Shown: piece by piece, positions 35,236-45,179 of the stretch
Layout: every line of letters begins with the position of its first letter
Position numbering within the stretch: the first letter of the stretch is position 1
Assembly: GCA_963669415.2 (NCBI GenBank)
Contig: CAXXPS010000002.1
Span: 1,736,001 to 1,800,000 of the forward strand
From: JAWKWH01 sp963669415
Lineage (GTDB): Bacteria; Pseudomonadota; Alphaproteobacteria; Rhizobiales; Rhizobiaceae
Reading direction: 5' to 3'
Length of the DNA: 64,000 nucleotides
Program-made: the position numbers and the translations under genes
The notes under the pieces: model-generated
Databases searched by the model: none
What the model saw: only the letters and a program-made list of their open reading frames with translations
What the model was told of the DNA's origin: nothing

Positions 35236-38200
35236 TCACGTCTCATCATGCAATCTGCCGAGAGCGGCCAGTTCCTTTAACGCGGCAGCATCACGTGCCG
35301 ACACATCGGGATAATCGGCATCGCTGCCGACATCATCGGTATAGCGCCATGATCGGGCGCATTTCCTGCCTGAAGCCATCTGCTGTTCCACACCGACCCC
35401 TGACACTTCGTCAAGCGTGAAAGCGCCAGTGGGCGCTGGGTCGCTGCGGATGTCCAATCCGCTGGTAATGCAGATTTCGGCCATGTCCGTACCACTGATC
35501 GCCGATAAAAGTTCAGCGTCCGCAACATATACGGTGGGTGCGGCTTCCAATGATGAACCGATGCGCTTCTCGCGCCGTTCTATCTCCAGTGCGCCCGTGA
35601 CAACGCGGCGAACCTTGCGGATCTTCCTCCATTTCGCCGCCAAAGCGTCATCGCGCCACTTAGACGGAACTTCCGGAAACTGGACGAGATGAACCGAGAC
35701 GGCATCGGGATGGCGTTCCAGCCATGCTTCTTCGGTGGTGAACGGCAATAGCGGCGCCAGCCACAAAACGGTGCAATCAAACAGCTTGCGGACGACCGAA
35801 AGCGCGGCCTTGCGCCGCGTACTCGACGGCGCGTCGCAGTAAAGCGTGTCCTTGCGGATGTCGAAATAGAACGCTGACAGTTCAACAACCATGAAATCGA
35901 GCACGGAGCGGGCAATGCGCTTGAAATCGAAGTCGTCATAGCCCTTTCGCACCAGCTGATCGAGCTCCGCCAACCGGTGCAGCATCAGCCGCTCAAGTTC
36001 CGGCATATCGGACAGCGCGACTTCGTCACCCTCGTCATGTGCCAAGGTGCCCAGCATCCAGCGGATGGTGTTCCTGAGCTTGCGATAGGCATCGACATTG
36101 GTTTGGATCACGGACTTGCCCAGCCGTTGATCTTCCCAGTAGTCGGTCGTCGCCACCCACAGACGTAGAATATCGGCGCCCGACTGATTCATGATGTCTT
36201 GCGGGAATGTCTGGTTATTCAGAGACTTGGACATTTTTCGCCCGTCTTCGGCCATGGTAAAACCATGGGTGATGACGGTGTCATAGGGCGCGCGGCCACG
36301 GGTGCCGCAACTTTCCAGCAGCGAGGAATGGAACCAGCCGCGGTGCTGGTCGGAGCCTTCCAGATAGACATCTGCCGGCCATTTGACATCATCGCGATCT
36401 TCCAGCGTGAAAGTGTGCGTGGAGCCTGAATCGAACCAGACATCAAGAATGTCGGTGACCTGATGCCATTTGGCGGGGTCGTGATCGTTACCCAGAAAGC
36501 GTTTCTTTGCGCCGTCGGCAAACCAGGCATCCGCACCTTCCGCCTCAAAGGCTTCCAAAATGCGGGTGTTGACCGCTTCATCCTTCAAGACCTCGCCATC
36601 CTCATCGGCAAAAACGCAGATGGGCACGCCCCAGGCGCGCTGACGCGACAGCACCCAGTCGGGCCGGTCTTCAATCATGGTTCTCAGTCGAGTCTGACCA
36701 GCGGCGGGCACGAAGCGGGTTTCGTCGATGGCCTTGAGCGCGCGGCTTCTAAGCGTTGTGCTGTCACCAAGATCCTTGTCCATATGGACGAACCATTGCG
36801 GCGTATTGCGGAAGATGACCGGTTTTTTTGATCGCCAGGAATGCGGATAGGTGTGTTTCAGGCGCCCACGTGCGAACAGCATGTCACGTTCAATCAGCGC
36901 CGAGATCACCGCCTGATTGGCATCACCCTTCTTGCCCTTGTCATTGATGACGCGCGCCGGACCGCCATCACGGTCTGGACCAAAGCCCGGCGCGTCCTTG
37001 GTGAAACAGCCGTCGTCTCCAACGGTGAACGGGATTTGCGATGAAATACCGCGTGCTTCCAGATCACGGGCATTGTCCATCCAGATTTCAAAGTCTTCGC
37101 GGCCGTGGCCGGGCGCAGTGTGAACGAAGCCGGTGCCGGCATCGTCAGTGACATGCTCACCATCGAACAATGGAACACTGAACTCGTAGCCGCCACCCTG
37201 ACCCTTGAGCGGGTGGGCGCAGGTGATGCCGAACAGATCCGCACCGTCGACATTCCACGTCCTGCGGTACTGCAGCTTTGCTTTGGCAAAGCTTTCTTCA
37301 GCCAGTTCATCGGCAAAGATCAGTTTTTCGCCCGGCTGAGGGCCGAAATCATTCTCGGCTGCAGTGATCTCGTACATGCCGTACTTGATCCGCGACGAAT
37401 AGCTGATCGCCCGATTGCCGGGAATGGTCCAGGGTGTTGTCGTCCAGATGACGACGCAGGCTTCATCGAGGTCCGCGAGCTTTGCGGCACCTGCTTCCGG
37501 GCCATCCATGTGCTCGGTTCCCTCGGGCCGATAGGTCGTATCTGCCCCGATCGCTTCGATAACCGGAAACTTCACCCAGACCGTGTCTGACTCATAGTCG
37601 GCATATTCCACCTCAGCCTCAGCCAGCGCGGTTTGCTCAACAACGCTCCACATGACGGGCTTGGAGCCGCGGTAAAGCTGGTCCGTCATGGCGAATTTCA
37701 ACAATTCGCCGGCGATCCGCGCTTCGGCGTGGAAATTCATGGTCGTGTAGGGCCGCTTGAAATCGCCAACGATGCCAAGACGCTGAAATTCCTCGGTCTG
37801 CACCTTGATCCAGTGATCGGCAAATTCACGGCATTCGCGGCGGAACTCGTTGACCGGAACCTCGTCCTTGTTCTTGCCCTTCGCGCGATACTGCTCCTCA
37901 ATTTTCCACTCGATTGGCAGGCCATGACAATCCCAGCCCGGGATGTAGTTGGAATCAAACCCACGCATCTGAAACGAGCGGGTGATGATGTCTTTGAGCA
38001 CCTTGTTCAGCGCATGGCCGATATGGATGTTGCCATTGGCGTAGGGCGGACCGTCGTGAAGAATGTATTTCGGCCGATCGGCCGCGTCTTCGCGCAGTTT
38101 CTTGTAAAGGTCCATCTCCTGCCACTTGGCGACGATTTCCGGCTCCTTCTTCGGCAGGCCGGCGCGCATCGGAAATTCGGTTTTCGGCAGGAACAGCGTC

Positions 38201-38250
38201 TTGGAATAGTCGAGCTTTTCGCCCGTTTCGGTACTGGTCGTGTCAGTCAT
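35236..38250 (-). CDS. ileS: Isoleucyl-tRNA synthetase
   Basis: A 1004-residue class I synthetase. HIGH is in ANGNIHIGHALNK, KMSKS in GRKMSKSLNNQ, with the editing domain between (TTTPWTIPGN). The ATG at 38250 (MTDTTSTETG) is chosen over a 29-codon longer frame. The C-terminal zinc finger is degenerate: GRKCARSWRY has one Cys where CxxC is usual and the second CxxC is missing, a form I recall in rhizobia. Confidence 0.97.
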   Translation of the reverse strand: MTDTTSTETGEKLDYSKTLFLPKTEFPMRAGLPKKEPEIVAKWQEMDLYKKLREDAADRPKYILHDGPPYANGNIHIGHALNKVLKDIITRSFQMRGFDSNYIPGWDCHGLPIEWKIEEQYRAKGKNKDEVPVNEFRRECREFADHWIKVQTEEFQRLGIVGDFKRPYTTMNFHAEARIAGELLKFAMTDQLYRGSKPVMWSVVEQTALAEAEVEYADYESDTVWVKFPVIEAIGADTTYRPEGTEHMDGPEAGAAKLADLDEACVVIWTTTPWTIPGNRAISYSSRIKYGMYEITAAENDFGPQPGEKLIFADELAEESFAKAKLQYRRTWNVDGADLFGITCAHPLKGQGGGYEFSVPLFDGEHVTDDAGTGFVHTAPGHGREDFEIWMDNARDLEARGISSQIPFTVGDDGCFTKDAPGFGPDRDGGPARVINDKGKKGDANQAVISALIERDMLFARGRLKHTYPHSWRSKKPVIFRNTPQWFVHMDKDLGDSTTLRSRALKAIDETRFVPAAGQTRLRTMIEDRPDWVLSRQRAWGVPICVFADEDGEVLKDEAVNTRILEAFEAEGADAWFADGAKKRFLGNDHDPAKWHQVTDILDVWFDSGSTHTFTLEDRDDVKWPADVYLEGSDQHRGWFHSSLLESCGTRGRAPYDTVITHGFTMAEDGRKMSKSLNNQTFPQDIMNQSGADILRLWVATTDYWEDQRLGKSVIQTNVDAYRKLRNTIRWMLGTLAHDEGDEVALSDMPELERLMLHRLAELDQLVRKGYDDFDFKRIARSVLDFMVVELSAFYFDIRKDTLYCDAPSSTRRKAALSVVRKLFDCTVLWLAPLLPFTTEEAWLERHPDAVSVHLVQFPEVPSKWRDDALAAKWRKIRKVRRVVTGALEIERREKRIGSSLEAAPTVYVADAELLSAISGTDMAEICITSGLDIRSDPAPTGAFTLDEVSGVGVEQQMASGRKCARSWRYTDDVGSDADYPDVSARDAAALKELAALGRLHDET

Positions 38251-38472
38251 GCTTTCCCCGTTTCGGGACCGCCAACCGGCGGTAAATCTATACGTTGATG
38301 GAAATACGCGGAATTGCGCTTCACTAAGCGCCAACATCCCGGCCTCACTGCTTCGTTGTCAGCGTGCGGCCGGGCCAATAATTCGTATCGGGATCAGGAC
38401 GAATGGTCTCATCATGGCCGGTCTTCTAGCCGAGGCGGGAATTGGAATAAAGGGCAGATAAGTTGATTTTTC

Positions 38473-38506
38473 CGCCATTTGCGCGTATTTATATGCGCAA
38501 TTGGCG
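38473..38506. promoter_or_regulatory. Palindromic operator of the Xre-RES module
   Basis: Two 12-nt arms, CGCCATTTGCGC and GCGCAATTGGCG, paired at 11 of 12 positions with a 10-nt AT-rich spacer. It ends 17 bp before the antitoxin start. Antitoxins of this class usually repress their own promoter through such dyads. Confidence 0.65.
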
Positions 38507-38523
38507 AAATTGGAGATCTTTTC

Positions 38524-39018
38524 ATGGCTAGACGACATTCTGCGAAGATCGGATTGGTCTCCGGAATTGATACTGGGAACAAATTGCGCAGACGAGTGAG
38601 TTCAAAGAAAAACAGTACAACCAAATCCCCGCGCTCGCAGGTGAAATTTTTGAAACGCGACGGTAGTACCGGTCGAATGGTGGCTGTTGCCGATGTCCGT
38701 CAACTGCTGCGCTTGGGAGAAGCCGGATTTTCCGCAGAAGAAATACATAAAATCGTCATACCTCGCCGAACGCTCGAGCGAAGAATGGCTGAAAAACAAC
38801 CTTTCAGTGAGATAGAGTCGGATCGAATTGTACGACTTGAGCGTTTGAACGCTCATGCAATCCGGGTCTTTGGATCACGTGAGAAAGCACACCGTTGGTT
38901 TCGCAAGCCATGTAGAGCCCTCGACGGTGCAATTCCGCTCGAGTTGATGGCATCGGAAACCGGAGCCCACATTGTCGAAGAAGAAATTCACGCAATTGAC
39001 CACGGCATGTTTGCATAA
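38524..39018 (+). CDS. Xre/MbcA/ParS-type antitoxin
   Basis: A 164-residue antitoxin. The segment GFSAEEIHKIVIPRRTLERR is the Xre-like HTH, followed by ESDRIVRLERLNAHAIRVFGS and the C-terminal MbcA/ParS domain (AHRWFRKPCRALDGAIPLEL). The ATG at 38524 has GGAG 8 nt upstream; the earlier in-frame ATG lies inside the palindrome. The toxin gene follows after 2 bp. AT-richer than the flanking housekeeping genes. Confidence 0.9.
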   Translation: MARRHSAKIGLVSGIDTGNKLRRRVSSKKNSTTKSPRSQVKFLKRDGSTGRMVAVADVRQLLRLGEAGFSAEEIHKIVIPRRTLERRMAEKQPFSEIESDRIVRLERLNAHAIRVFGSREKAHRWFRKPCRALDGAIPLELMASETGAHIVEEEIHAIDHGMFA

Positions 39019-39020
39019 AT

Positions 39021-39455
39021 ATGCAAGCATGGCGTATTTCCAATTATTCTGAACTTTCCGGCATCGGCGGTAAATACTATGCTGGCCGATGGAACCACCT
39101 CGGAACACCAATCGTTTACTGCGCCGAGCATCCCGCATTAGCGATGTTGGAAATTCTCGTTCATTTAGATGCCGACGATTTGCCCGAAAATTACAGGCTT
39201 TTGGAAATTGATATTCCTGAAACCATTACTGTAACAAACGCTACATTGCCCAACGACTGGCAAGATAATATGGAACTGACCCGAACGATTTTTCAGGATT
39301 TCGTTTCGGCCGATGCTGGACCGGTTATGCGGGTTCCAAGCGCGATAATGCCGGCCTGTTTCAATCTTTTGCTAAATCCCGAACATGCAGATCACACGAA
39401 AATTCAGATCGCAGGTTCAATGGTCCACCCGCTGGATTCCCGATTCAAACAATAA
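39021..39455 (+). CDS. RES-domain toxin (NAD-degrading)
   Basis: A 144-residue RES toxin: AWRISNYSE start, GGKYYAGRWNHLGTPIVYCAEHPALAMLE split over the family core, and the late SAIMPACFNLLLNP. RES toxins, such as MbcT and Res of Pseudomonas putida, deplete NAD+ by phosphorolysis or hydrolysis. Arg, Tyr and Glu of the core are present, so it looks intact. Its stop abuts the stop of the convergent SDR gene. Confidence 0.9.
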   Translation: MQAWRISNYSELSGIGGKYYAGRWNHLGTPIVYCAEHPALAMLEILVHLDADDLPENYRLLEIDIPETITVTNATLPNDWQDNMELTRTIFQDFVSADAGPVMRVPSAIMPACFNLLLNPEHADHTKIQIAGSMVHPLDSRFKQ

Positions 39456-40205
39456 TTACCAAACCGGCTTCTCCAGTTTTTCCAAGATCAGCTTTCGCAT
39501 TTGTCGGGTGACGAACTTCGGCGCGATCCTGCCGGCAAGAGCGAACAGTTTCGGACCATAACCGGGAATGGCCAATTTGCGGCCTTTTTGGGTAGCGGCA
39601 ATGATCGCCTCTGCCGCTTCACTGGCAGGCATCCGGCGCGAAGCGTCAGCACCCTGCGGCGCGTGGCGCGCGGCATGGCCGGTTCTAAGCGGTCCGGGAC
39701 AGGCAAGGGTGACCGATACTCCCGCCCTGGCAAACGGTTTGCGCACACTTTTGGCGTAGACTGCAACAGCATCCTTTGATGCGGCATAGGTTGCCGCGCC
39801 GGGATATCCGGTGAAATGGGAAAGCGAAGAGACAAAACAGATGCCGCCGCGGATCGCCTGTTCGCGCATCAAAACCGAAGCAAGCAGGATCGGTGCCTCT
39901 GTATTGAGCTGCAACAGTTTGGCAATGGTCTGCGGTGGCAATTCCTCAAACGGCCCGGTCGCGTTGGCGCCTGCATTCAAAAAGACAAATGAATAAGGAC
40001 CGGCGGCGAGAATTGCAGGCAGGGCGCGGTCAACGGCTTGTCTGCTGGACAGGTCACATTCGATGTGAACCAGTTCGGGAGCCGGCTCATTGGCCGGCAG
40101 AAGGTCGACCGAAACCACGGATGTGCCACGTTCGGCGAACCAGCCGGCGATAGCCCGGCCAAGGCCGGCGGAACCACCTGTGATCAAAACCCGGTCTTGG
40201 CTCAT
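39456..40205 (-). CDS. Short-chain dehydrogenase/reductase
   Basis: A 249-residue SDR. NAD(P) site TGGSAGLGRAIAG, NAG motif LNAGANATG, catalytic YAASK preceded by VSSLSHFTG (Ser). ATG at 40205 overlaps the stop of the upstream SDR (ATGA type). Substrate unknown. Confidence 0.85.
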   Translation of the reverse strand: MSQDRVLITGGSAGLGRAIAGWFAERGTSVVSVDLLPANEPAPELVHIECDLSSRQAVDRALPAILAAGPYSFVFLNAGANATGPFEELPPQTIAKLLQLNTEAPILLASVLMREQAIRGGICFVSSLSHFTGYPGAATYAASKDAVAVYAKSVRKPFARAGVSVTLACPGPLRTGHAARHAPQGADASRRMPASEAAEAIIAATQKGRKLAIPGYGPKLFALAGRIAPKFVTRQMRKLILEKLEKPVW

Positions 40206-40900
40206 GTTCGCCTCGCCCAATAACCGCGCAGGAGATACCGGGCATAGGAAGCCGTAAAGATTCCGCCTTGACCTTCTGCGAGGTCTGCAATCATCGCCGC
40301 CATCGCATCGTCAGGAATGAACAGGCGCTCCGCTTTTCCGGCTGAATAACCGGCCTTTTCGTGCATGCCGCTGGCCGTGGGACCTGGATGAACAACGATG
40401 ACGGGCACGCGGCCGCGCCATTCCTGCTCCAGCGCACGGCCAAAGCCGTGAAGCGCTGCCTTGGACGCCGCGTAGCTGGCAAAATTCGGCGCCCCGCGAT
40501 GGGCTACCGAACCGATCAGCACCAGTTTGCCTGCGGCTGCCGCCAGGGCAGGGAACAGAAAATGCGCCAGCTGAACAGGTGTCGACGTGTTGGTGTCGAG
40601 TACAAGGCGAGCGGCTTCAGCTGTTTCTGCAACGGGATCGCCAACGAAACCCACCCCAGCATTGAGAACAGCCAGGTCCAACCGGTCCCAACCCAGTTTC
40701 GCCATTTTGTTCTCGATGGACGCTATTGCGGATTCCGGATCCGACTGATCGGCAACGGCGTATGTAGAAGGTTCCGGCAGCAACGCCAACACCTCCCCGG
40801 CCGGGCGGCGGCCTGTCACAAGCAGTTCGTGGGTCGGGGCAAGCCTGCGAGCCAGCTTCAGGCCAATACCCGATGTTGCCCCGGTAATCAGCGCGCGCAT
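40202..40900 (-). CDS. Short-chain dehydrogenase/reductase
   Basis: A 232-residue SDR. TGATSGIGLKLAR, LNAGVGF, catalytic YAASK after LIGSVAHRG. It lies between ribF (2 bp gap) and the second SDR (overlap), in one apparent operon. The two SDRs are only distantly alike, so not a fresh duplication. Substrate unknown. Confidence 0.85.
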   Translation of the reverse strand: MRALITGATSGIGLKLARRLAPTHELLVTGRRPAGEVLALLPEPSTYAVADQSDPESAIASIENKMAKLGWDRLDLAVLNAGVGFVGDPVAETAEAARLVLDTNTSTPVQLAHFLFPALAAAAGKLVLIGSVAHRGAPNFASYAASKAALHGFGRALEQEWRGRVPVIVVHPGPTASGMHEKAGYSAGKAERLFIPDDAMAAMIADLAEGQGGIFTASYARYLLRGYWARRT

Positions 40901-40902
40901 TG

Positions 40903-41916
40903 TCAGGACGCAAATGCCATTGCGAGATCCAGACTGCTGAGCGGACTGACCCCAGACAAAAGAGCACGTGCCTCGGCTTCATCTCGCTTCATTTGTTCAA
41001 CAAGCGCCTCGACGCCTTCGAATTTCTCTTCGCCACGCAGGTAGCCGAACACGGAAACGGTACATGTCTCACCATACAGGTCGCCGTCGAAATCAAAGAC
41101 AAAGACTTCGAGCACCGGCTTGCCGTCATCTTCGATCGTTGGCCTGCGCCCGAAGCTGGCGACACCATCATGCAAGCTGCCATCGGCCCGCCGCAGCCGA
41201 ACCGCGTAAATGCCATGGCATAGCCCGGCTTCTTCCGGCAGGTGAAAATTCGCGGTCGGAAATCCAAGCGTCCTTCCGAGCTGTTTGCCGCGAACCACCT
41301 CACCCTCGATGGAATATCGATAGCCGAGCATGCCGTTTGCCTCTGCAACATATCCGAGACGCAGCGACTGCCTTATCCGGCTGGATGAAACGATCTCGGC
41401 ACCCTCGTCGCGAAACGCATCAACCAGATCGACCGCAAATCCCAGTTTGTGACCAGCGTTCATGAGATATGCCGGTCCACCCTGCCGTTTCTTGCCAAAA
41501 TGAAAGTCGACGCCGGTGACAGCGCCGGAGATACCCAGTTCATCGACTAGGACTTCACAGACGAACGCCTCTGCCGACCGGCCGGCAAATTCCATGTCGA
41601 ACGGATATTCAACGACGGCGGAAAAACCCAAACTACGTAGCAACCGGGCCCTTACCGGAGCCGGCGACAACCGAAACACCGGATTGTCAGGCGCGAACAC
41701 CGTTCTTGGATGCGGCTCGAAGGTCAGCACCAATGCGGGTACCGACTTGCCGGCCGCGCTTTCCAGCGCCCGTCCGAGCACCGTTTGATGGCCACGGTGG
41801 ACGCCGTCGAAATTGCCGATCGCAACGATGCCGCCGCGAAACGCCTCGGGCAGTCTGTCGCCGCCGGTGATGCGCCCGGCCCAGTTTCCGCGCCCGATTT
41901 CGTCAGTATCTTCCAT
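40903..41916 (-). CDS. ribF: Bifunctional riboflavin kinase/FAD synthetase
   Basis: A 337-residue RibF. The adenylyltransferase half has AIGNFDGVHRGHQ and the SSSRIRQSLR motif; the kinase half has RTLGFPTANFHLP. It makes FMN and FAD from riboflavin. Nine bp after the HAD hydrolase gene. Confidence 0.96.
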   Translation of the reverse strand: MEDTDEIGRGNWAGRITGGDRLPEAFRGGIVAIGNFDGVHRGHQTVLGRALESAAGKSVPALVLTFEPHPRTVFAPDNPVFRLSPAPVRARLLRSLGFSAVVEYPFDMEFAGRSAEAFVCEVLVDELGISGAVTGVDFHFGKKRQGGPAYLMNAGHKLGFAVDLVDAFRDEGAEIVSSSRIRQSLRLGYVAEANGMLGYRYSIEGEVVRGKQLGRTLGFPTANFHLPEEAGLCHGIYAVRLRRADGSLHDGVASFGRRPTIEDDGKPVLEVFVFDFDGDLYGETCTVSVFGYLRGEEKFEGVEALVEQMKRDEAEARALLSGVSPLSSLDLAMAFAS

Positions 41917-41925
41917 AATGGGGGC

Positions 41926-42786
41926 TTATCGCAGCCGCGGCATGAAGCCAACCGGACGGTGACCATGCTGATCCAGAAATGCTGCCAGGCGTTCGGGATC
42001 GGGATTGTCGGGATCACCATACTCCGCTGCATGGATACCTGCAGAAATATAGAGCACATCAATGCCATTGTCTGCCGCGCCCTTCACATCGGTCAGCATT
42101 CCGTCTCCTATTGCCAGCGCCTCTGCCTCGCCGACGTCGCGGCTCAATATGTCGGCTGCAGCCGCAAGCGCTGCTTTGTAAATCGGAGGGTGCGGCTTGC
42201 CTGCAATCAACGTCCGGCCGCCAAGCAAGCCATAGTCGCGGGCCAATGCACCAGCACACCAGATCAGCCGGTCGCCGCGTTCAACGACAATGTCTGGATT
42301 GGCACAGATGAAGGGCAGGTCGCGCGACCTGAGGCGCTGCAGCATGTCTGCATAGTCGTCCGGTGTTTCGGATTCGTCATCAAAAAAGCCGGTACAGCAG
42401 ACCGCTGCAGCTTCGAATTCCTCCACCAACTCCACGTCAAGCCCGTCATAGATCGGATAGTCGCGTTCGGGACCGAGATGGAAGATCTTCCGTGCAGAAC
42501 CGGCAATCAGCTCACGCGTTACATCGCCGGAGGTCACAATGCGGTCCCAGCAATCACGCGGAACACCGATCCCGTCAAATTGCTGCTCCACACCCGAATT
42601 CGGCCGCGGCGCATTGGTGATCAGAACAACGGTCTTTCCCGATTGCCTGGCGCGGGCAAGAGCGGCACAGGCGTCCGGATGGAATGACACCCCGTTGTGA
42701 ACAACGCCCCAGACGTCGCAGAGAATGATTTCTTTGCCACTCGATATTGCATCAAGTTCGGCAATTCGCGGTGGGGTAGCTGTCAT
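41926..42786 (-). CDS. HAD-superfamily hydrolase, subclass IIA
   Basis: A 286-residue HAD-IIA protein of the TIGR01459 type. Motif I is LCDVWGVVHNG (nucleophile Asp kept, second Asp replaced), motif II LITNAPRP, motif III/IV GKPHPPIY and IGDGMLTDVKGA. The gene usually lies next to ribF in Rhizobiales. Substrate not known; a phosphoglycolate-like small phosphate is possible. Confidence 0.9.
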   Translation of the reverse strand: MTATPPRIAELDAISSGKEIILCDVWGVVHNGVSFHPDACAALARARQSGKTVVLITNAPRPNSGVEQQFDGIGVPRDCWDRIVTSGDVTRELIAGSARKIFHLGPERDYPIYDGLDVELVEEFEAAAVCCTGFFDDESETPDDYADMLQRLRSRDLPFICANPDIVVERGDRLIWCAGALARDYGLLGGRTLIAGKPHPPIYKAALAAAADILSRDVGEAEALAIGDGMLTDVKGAADNGIDVLYISAGIHAAEYGDPDNPDPERLAAFLDQHGHRPVGFMPRLR

Positions 42787-42909
42787 TAATATTCATTTAG
42801 GTTTGATCGGGAAGCGGGAACCCAGACTGACAAGCCTGAGCCGGCTCCCGCTAACCACATATTTGCCAAGCAATCAACGCACTTTGCCCAAAGCGGACGT
42901 GATTCAGCT

Positions 42910-42927
42910 TGGTAAGCAAATGGTTAC
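42910..42927. promoter_or_regulatory. Possible CtrA box upstream of VWA copy 1
   Basis: On the minus strand GTAACCATTTGCTTA resembles TTAA-N7-TTAA. The same element occurs at the same distance (113 bp) before copy 2. Match is incomplete (6 of 8). Confidence 0.4.
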
Positions 42928-43022
42928 TTTAGCAATAGCTATTTAAGTATTCGACGAAATCGTACATTAGCGATTTTGTGGGAAAAGGGAACACGTTTGG
43001 ATTGCAGTTGAGGGCATCGAAC

Positions 43023-45044
43023 ATGTTTCGCACGCTACTAAATCGCTTCGCGAGAGACGATCGAGGTAATTTTGCACTGGCAACGGTTATGGCCATCGTA
43101 CCGCTGTTGGGCGGGTTGGCGTTCGCGATCGACTTCACTGAGATGAACCGTCAGCGGGCTGCAGTATTGAATGCTCTCGATGCTGCCGGCATTGCAGCCG
43201 GACGTTACATTTCGAGTGTGGAAGTGCCTGATGGTCTGTCGGAAAGCGCCAAGGCGGCCTATATCGAGGCGGCAACCAAACAATATGCGCAGGATTTCTT
43301 CGACGCCAATCTGGAATCAATCATTCCATCGACCGCGACCTTGAACTTGATCATGCCCAACACCAATGAAGGTGGCGGCAAGCTGAAATTGTCAGCAAAC
43401 CTGAAATATGATCCGATCTTCTATCCGGTGTTCAACCGTCTGCATACCAAGACCGCGAATGGTGACCCGATCAGGATCGCGTTTAGCGCGGAAACGGAAA
43501 TCCGTCTGAAGAACACGATTGAAGTGGCACTGGTTCTCGATAATTCCGGATCGATGGCGAGCTATGGAACTGCATCCAAGCCGCGCATGACGCTGTTGAA
43601 AGAAGCAGCGACGTTCCTGGTTGAGAAAATTGCGGAAGACGGCAAGAAGATCCTGCAGGTCGACAAGCCGGTGCAGGTCTCGGTAGTCCCGTTTTCGGCA
43701 TCGGTGAATATCGGCTCTGAATACGACACCGCATCATGGATGGACACGCTCGGCACTTCGCCGGTTCATCACGAGAATTTTGACTGGTCGACAATGACCG
43801 AAGCCAACAATCCAAATCTTTGGGTGCAGAAGTCGGGCAGCGTATACTACAAACGCGGCAGCGGCTGGAACTACACCGATGCCGATGGCAATGCGATCGT
43901 TGCCGACGGCGAACCGATGACCCGCTTCAGCCTTTATCAGGACATGAAAGCCGTTGTGTCACGCGAGTGGGTGGTGACCGGAAGAGAGCGCGTCTGCAAG
44001 CGCTATCGCAGAAACGGTACGTGCCGCCGCTGGGGTTGGGAAGAAACCGGTGAGTGGGTCAACACGACCGGCCGTTTTGCAAGCTGGCAGGGTTGCGTGG
44101 AAGCAAGGCCACACCCCTACAATACCAATGATGACACTGCGACATCTTCCAATCCCGAAACCCTTTACGTCCCGATGTTTGCGCCGGATGAGCCGGGCAA
44201 CTTCTGGCGTGACATTGACGGCGATGGCACCAATGATCGTGTCTCGGCCTCATGGAGCTATCCGAACAACTATTGGGTCGATTCCAACGACGGTTTGACC
44301 GTGAAACAACGCCAGCAGGACATGCGGAAATACTTCCTGGTCAAGCCGATAAACGCCTCCAATTCCGGCCAGGGCGACGGACCGAACCATGGCTGCACGA
44401 CCGAACCGATCACACCGCTTGAGGATGTTACCAAGACCGTTGGTCTCGACAAGATCAAGGATGCGATCGCTGGTATGTCGCCGACCGGCTATACCGACGT
44501 GCCGCAGGGCATCGCCTGGGGTTGGCGTGCAGTTTCCAGCAAGGCGCCTTTTACCGAAGGCCGCAATGAGAACCTGAACGGTAACGACAAGGTGATTATC
44601 GTGCTCACCGATGGTGCGAATACCTATCGCGACTTGAGTGACGATTCGAGCCTGGCCGACAACCAATCCTACTATGCTGCGCACGGCTTCACTGGAATGG
44701 GTTACGACGGTTCCAGCATCACGCGGCTGTTCAAGGGAACCAGCGGCGATGTTGGAAAGTACAACTATTCAAGCTCGAACTACACCAAGGCGCATGATGA
44801 GCACATGGAGGCGGTGTGCGGCAATGCAAAAGACGCAAGCGTGATGATCTTCACCGTGGCGCTTGATCTGCCGGAATCATCAAGCGCGGCAAAGGCCATG
44901 GAAAAATGCGCATCGGATTCGCGCTTCCGCAAGGATGACGACGGAAATCCGAAGAAGCTCTATTACAACACCAAGGGCGACGATCTGTTGAACGTGTTCA
45001 AGGAGATCGCCGACGAACTGTCCAACCTGCGCATCGTAGGCTAA
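43023..45044 (+). CDS. Tad-like von Willebrand A protein, copy 1
   Basis: A 673-residue protein of the TadG/VWA type. The N-terminal DDRGNFALATVMAIVPLLGG anchor and following FTEMNRQRAAVLNALDAA match the Tad (TadE/G-like) signature. A VWA domain begins near 167, with the MIDAS motif DNSGS at 173-177 and TDGAN later. An insert near 300-440 carries the basic patch KRYRRNGTCRRW and a DIDGDGTND calcium-type loop. The ATG at 43023 (MFRTLLNRF) matches copy 2. It should sit in the inner membrane with the bulk in the periplasm. Role may be in adhesion or pili; no tad cluster is nearby. Confidence 0.85.
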   Translation: MFRTLLNRFARDDRGNFALATVMAIVPLLGGLAFAIDFTEMNRQRAAVLNALDAAGIAAGRYISSVEVPDGLSESAKAAYIEAATKQYAQDFFDANLESIIPSTATLNLIMPNTNEGGGKLKLSANLKYDPIFYPVFNRLHTKTANGDPIRIAFSAETEIRLKNTIEVALVLDNSGSMASYGTASKPRMTLLKEAATFLVEKIAEDGKKILQVDKPVQVSVVPFSASVNIGSEYDTASWMDTLGTSPVHHENFDWSTMTEANNPNLWVQKSGSVYYKRGSGWNYTDADGNAIVADGEPMTRFSLYQDMKAVVSREWVVTGRERVCKRYRRNGTCRRWGWEETGEWVNTTGRFASWQGCVEARPHPYNTNDDTATSSNPETLYVPMFAPDEPGNFWRDIDGDGTNDRVSASWSYPNNYWVDSNDGLTVKQRQQDMRKYFLVKPINASNSGQGDGPNHGCTTEPITPLEDVTKTVGLDKIKDAIAGMSPTGYTDVPQGIAWGWRAVSSKAPFTEGRNENLNGNDKVIIVLTDGANTYRDLSDDSSLADNQSYYAAHGFTGMGYDGSSITRLFKGTSGDVGKYNYSSSNYTKAHDEHMEAVCGNAKDASVMIFTVALDLPESSSAAKAMEKCASDSRFRKDDDGNPKKLYYNTKGDDLLNVFKEIADELSNLRIVG

Positions 45045-45070
45045 AGGACAGCAACCCAAACTTCAAAATC

Positions 45071-45096
45071 GCCCCGCTTCGTGCGGGGCTTTTTTG
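45071..45096 (+). terminator. Terminator after VWA copy 1
   Basis: GCCCCGC / GCGGGGC stem with a TTCGT loop followed by TTTTTT. Strong intrinsic terminator, so the two copies are separate transcription units. Confidence 0.85.
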
Positions 45097-45179
45097 TTCC
45101 GGGCAAATCCAGGACCACATTTCCGGTGGCTCCGCCGCATGCGGCACCGAGGCCATTTTCGAAATCAGCCGGTGCGGCA

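Noticed and set aside
42978..43022. Longer start for VWA copy 1
   Set aside because: Copy 2 and the conserved MFR start agree on 43023.
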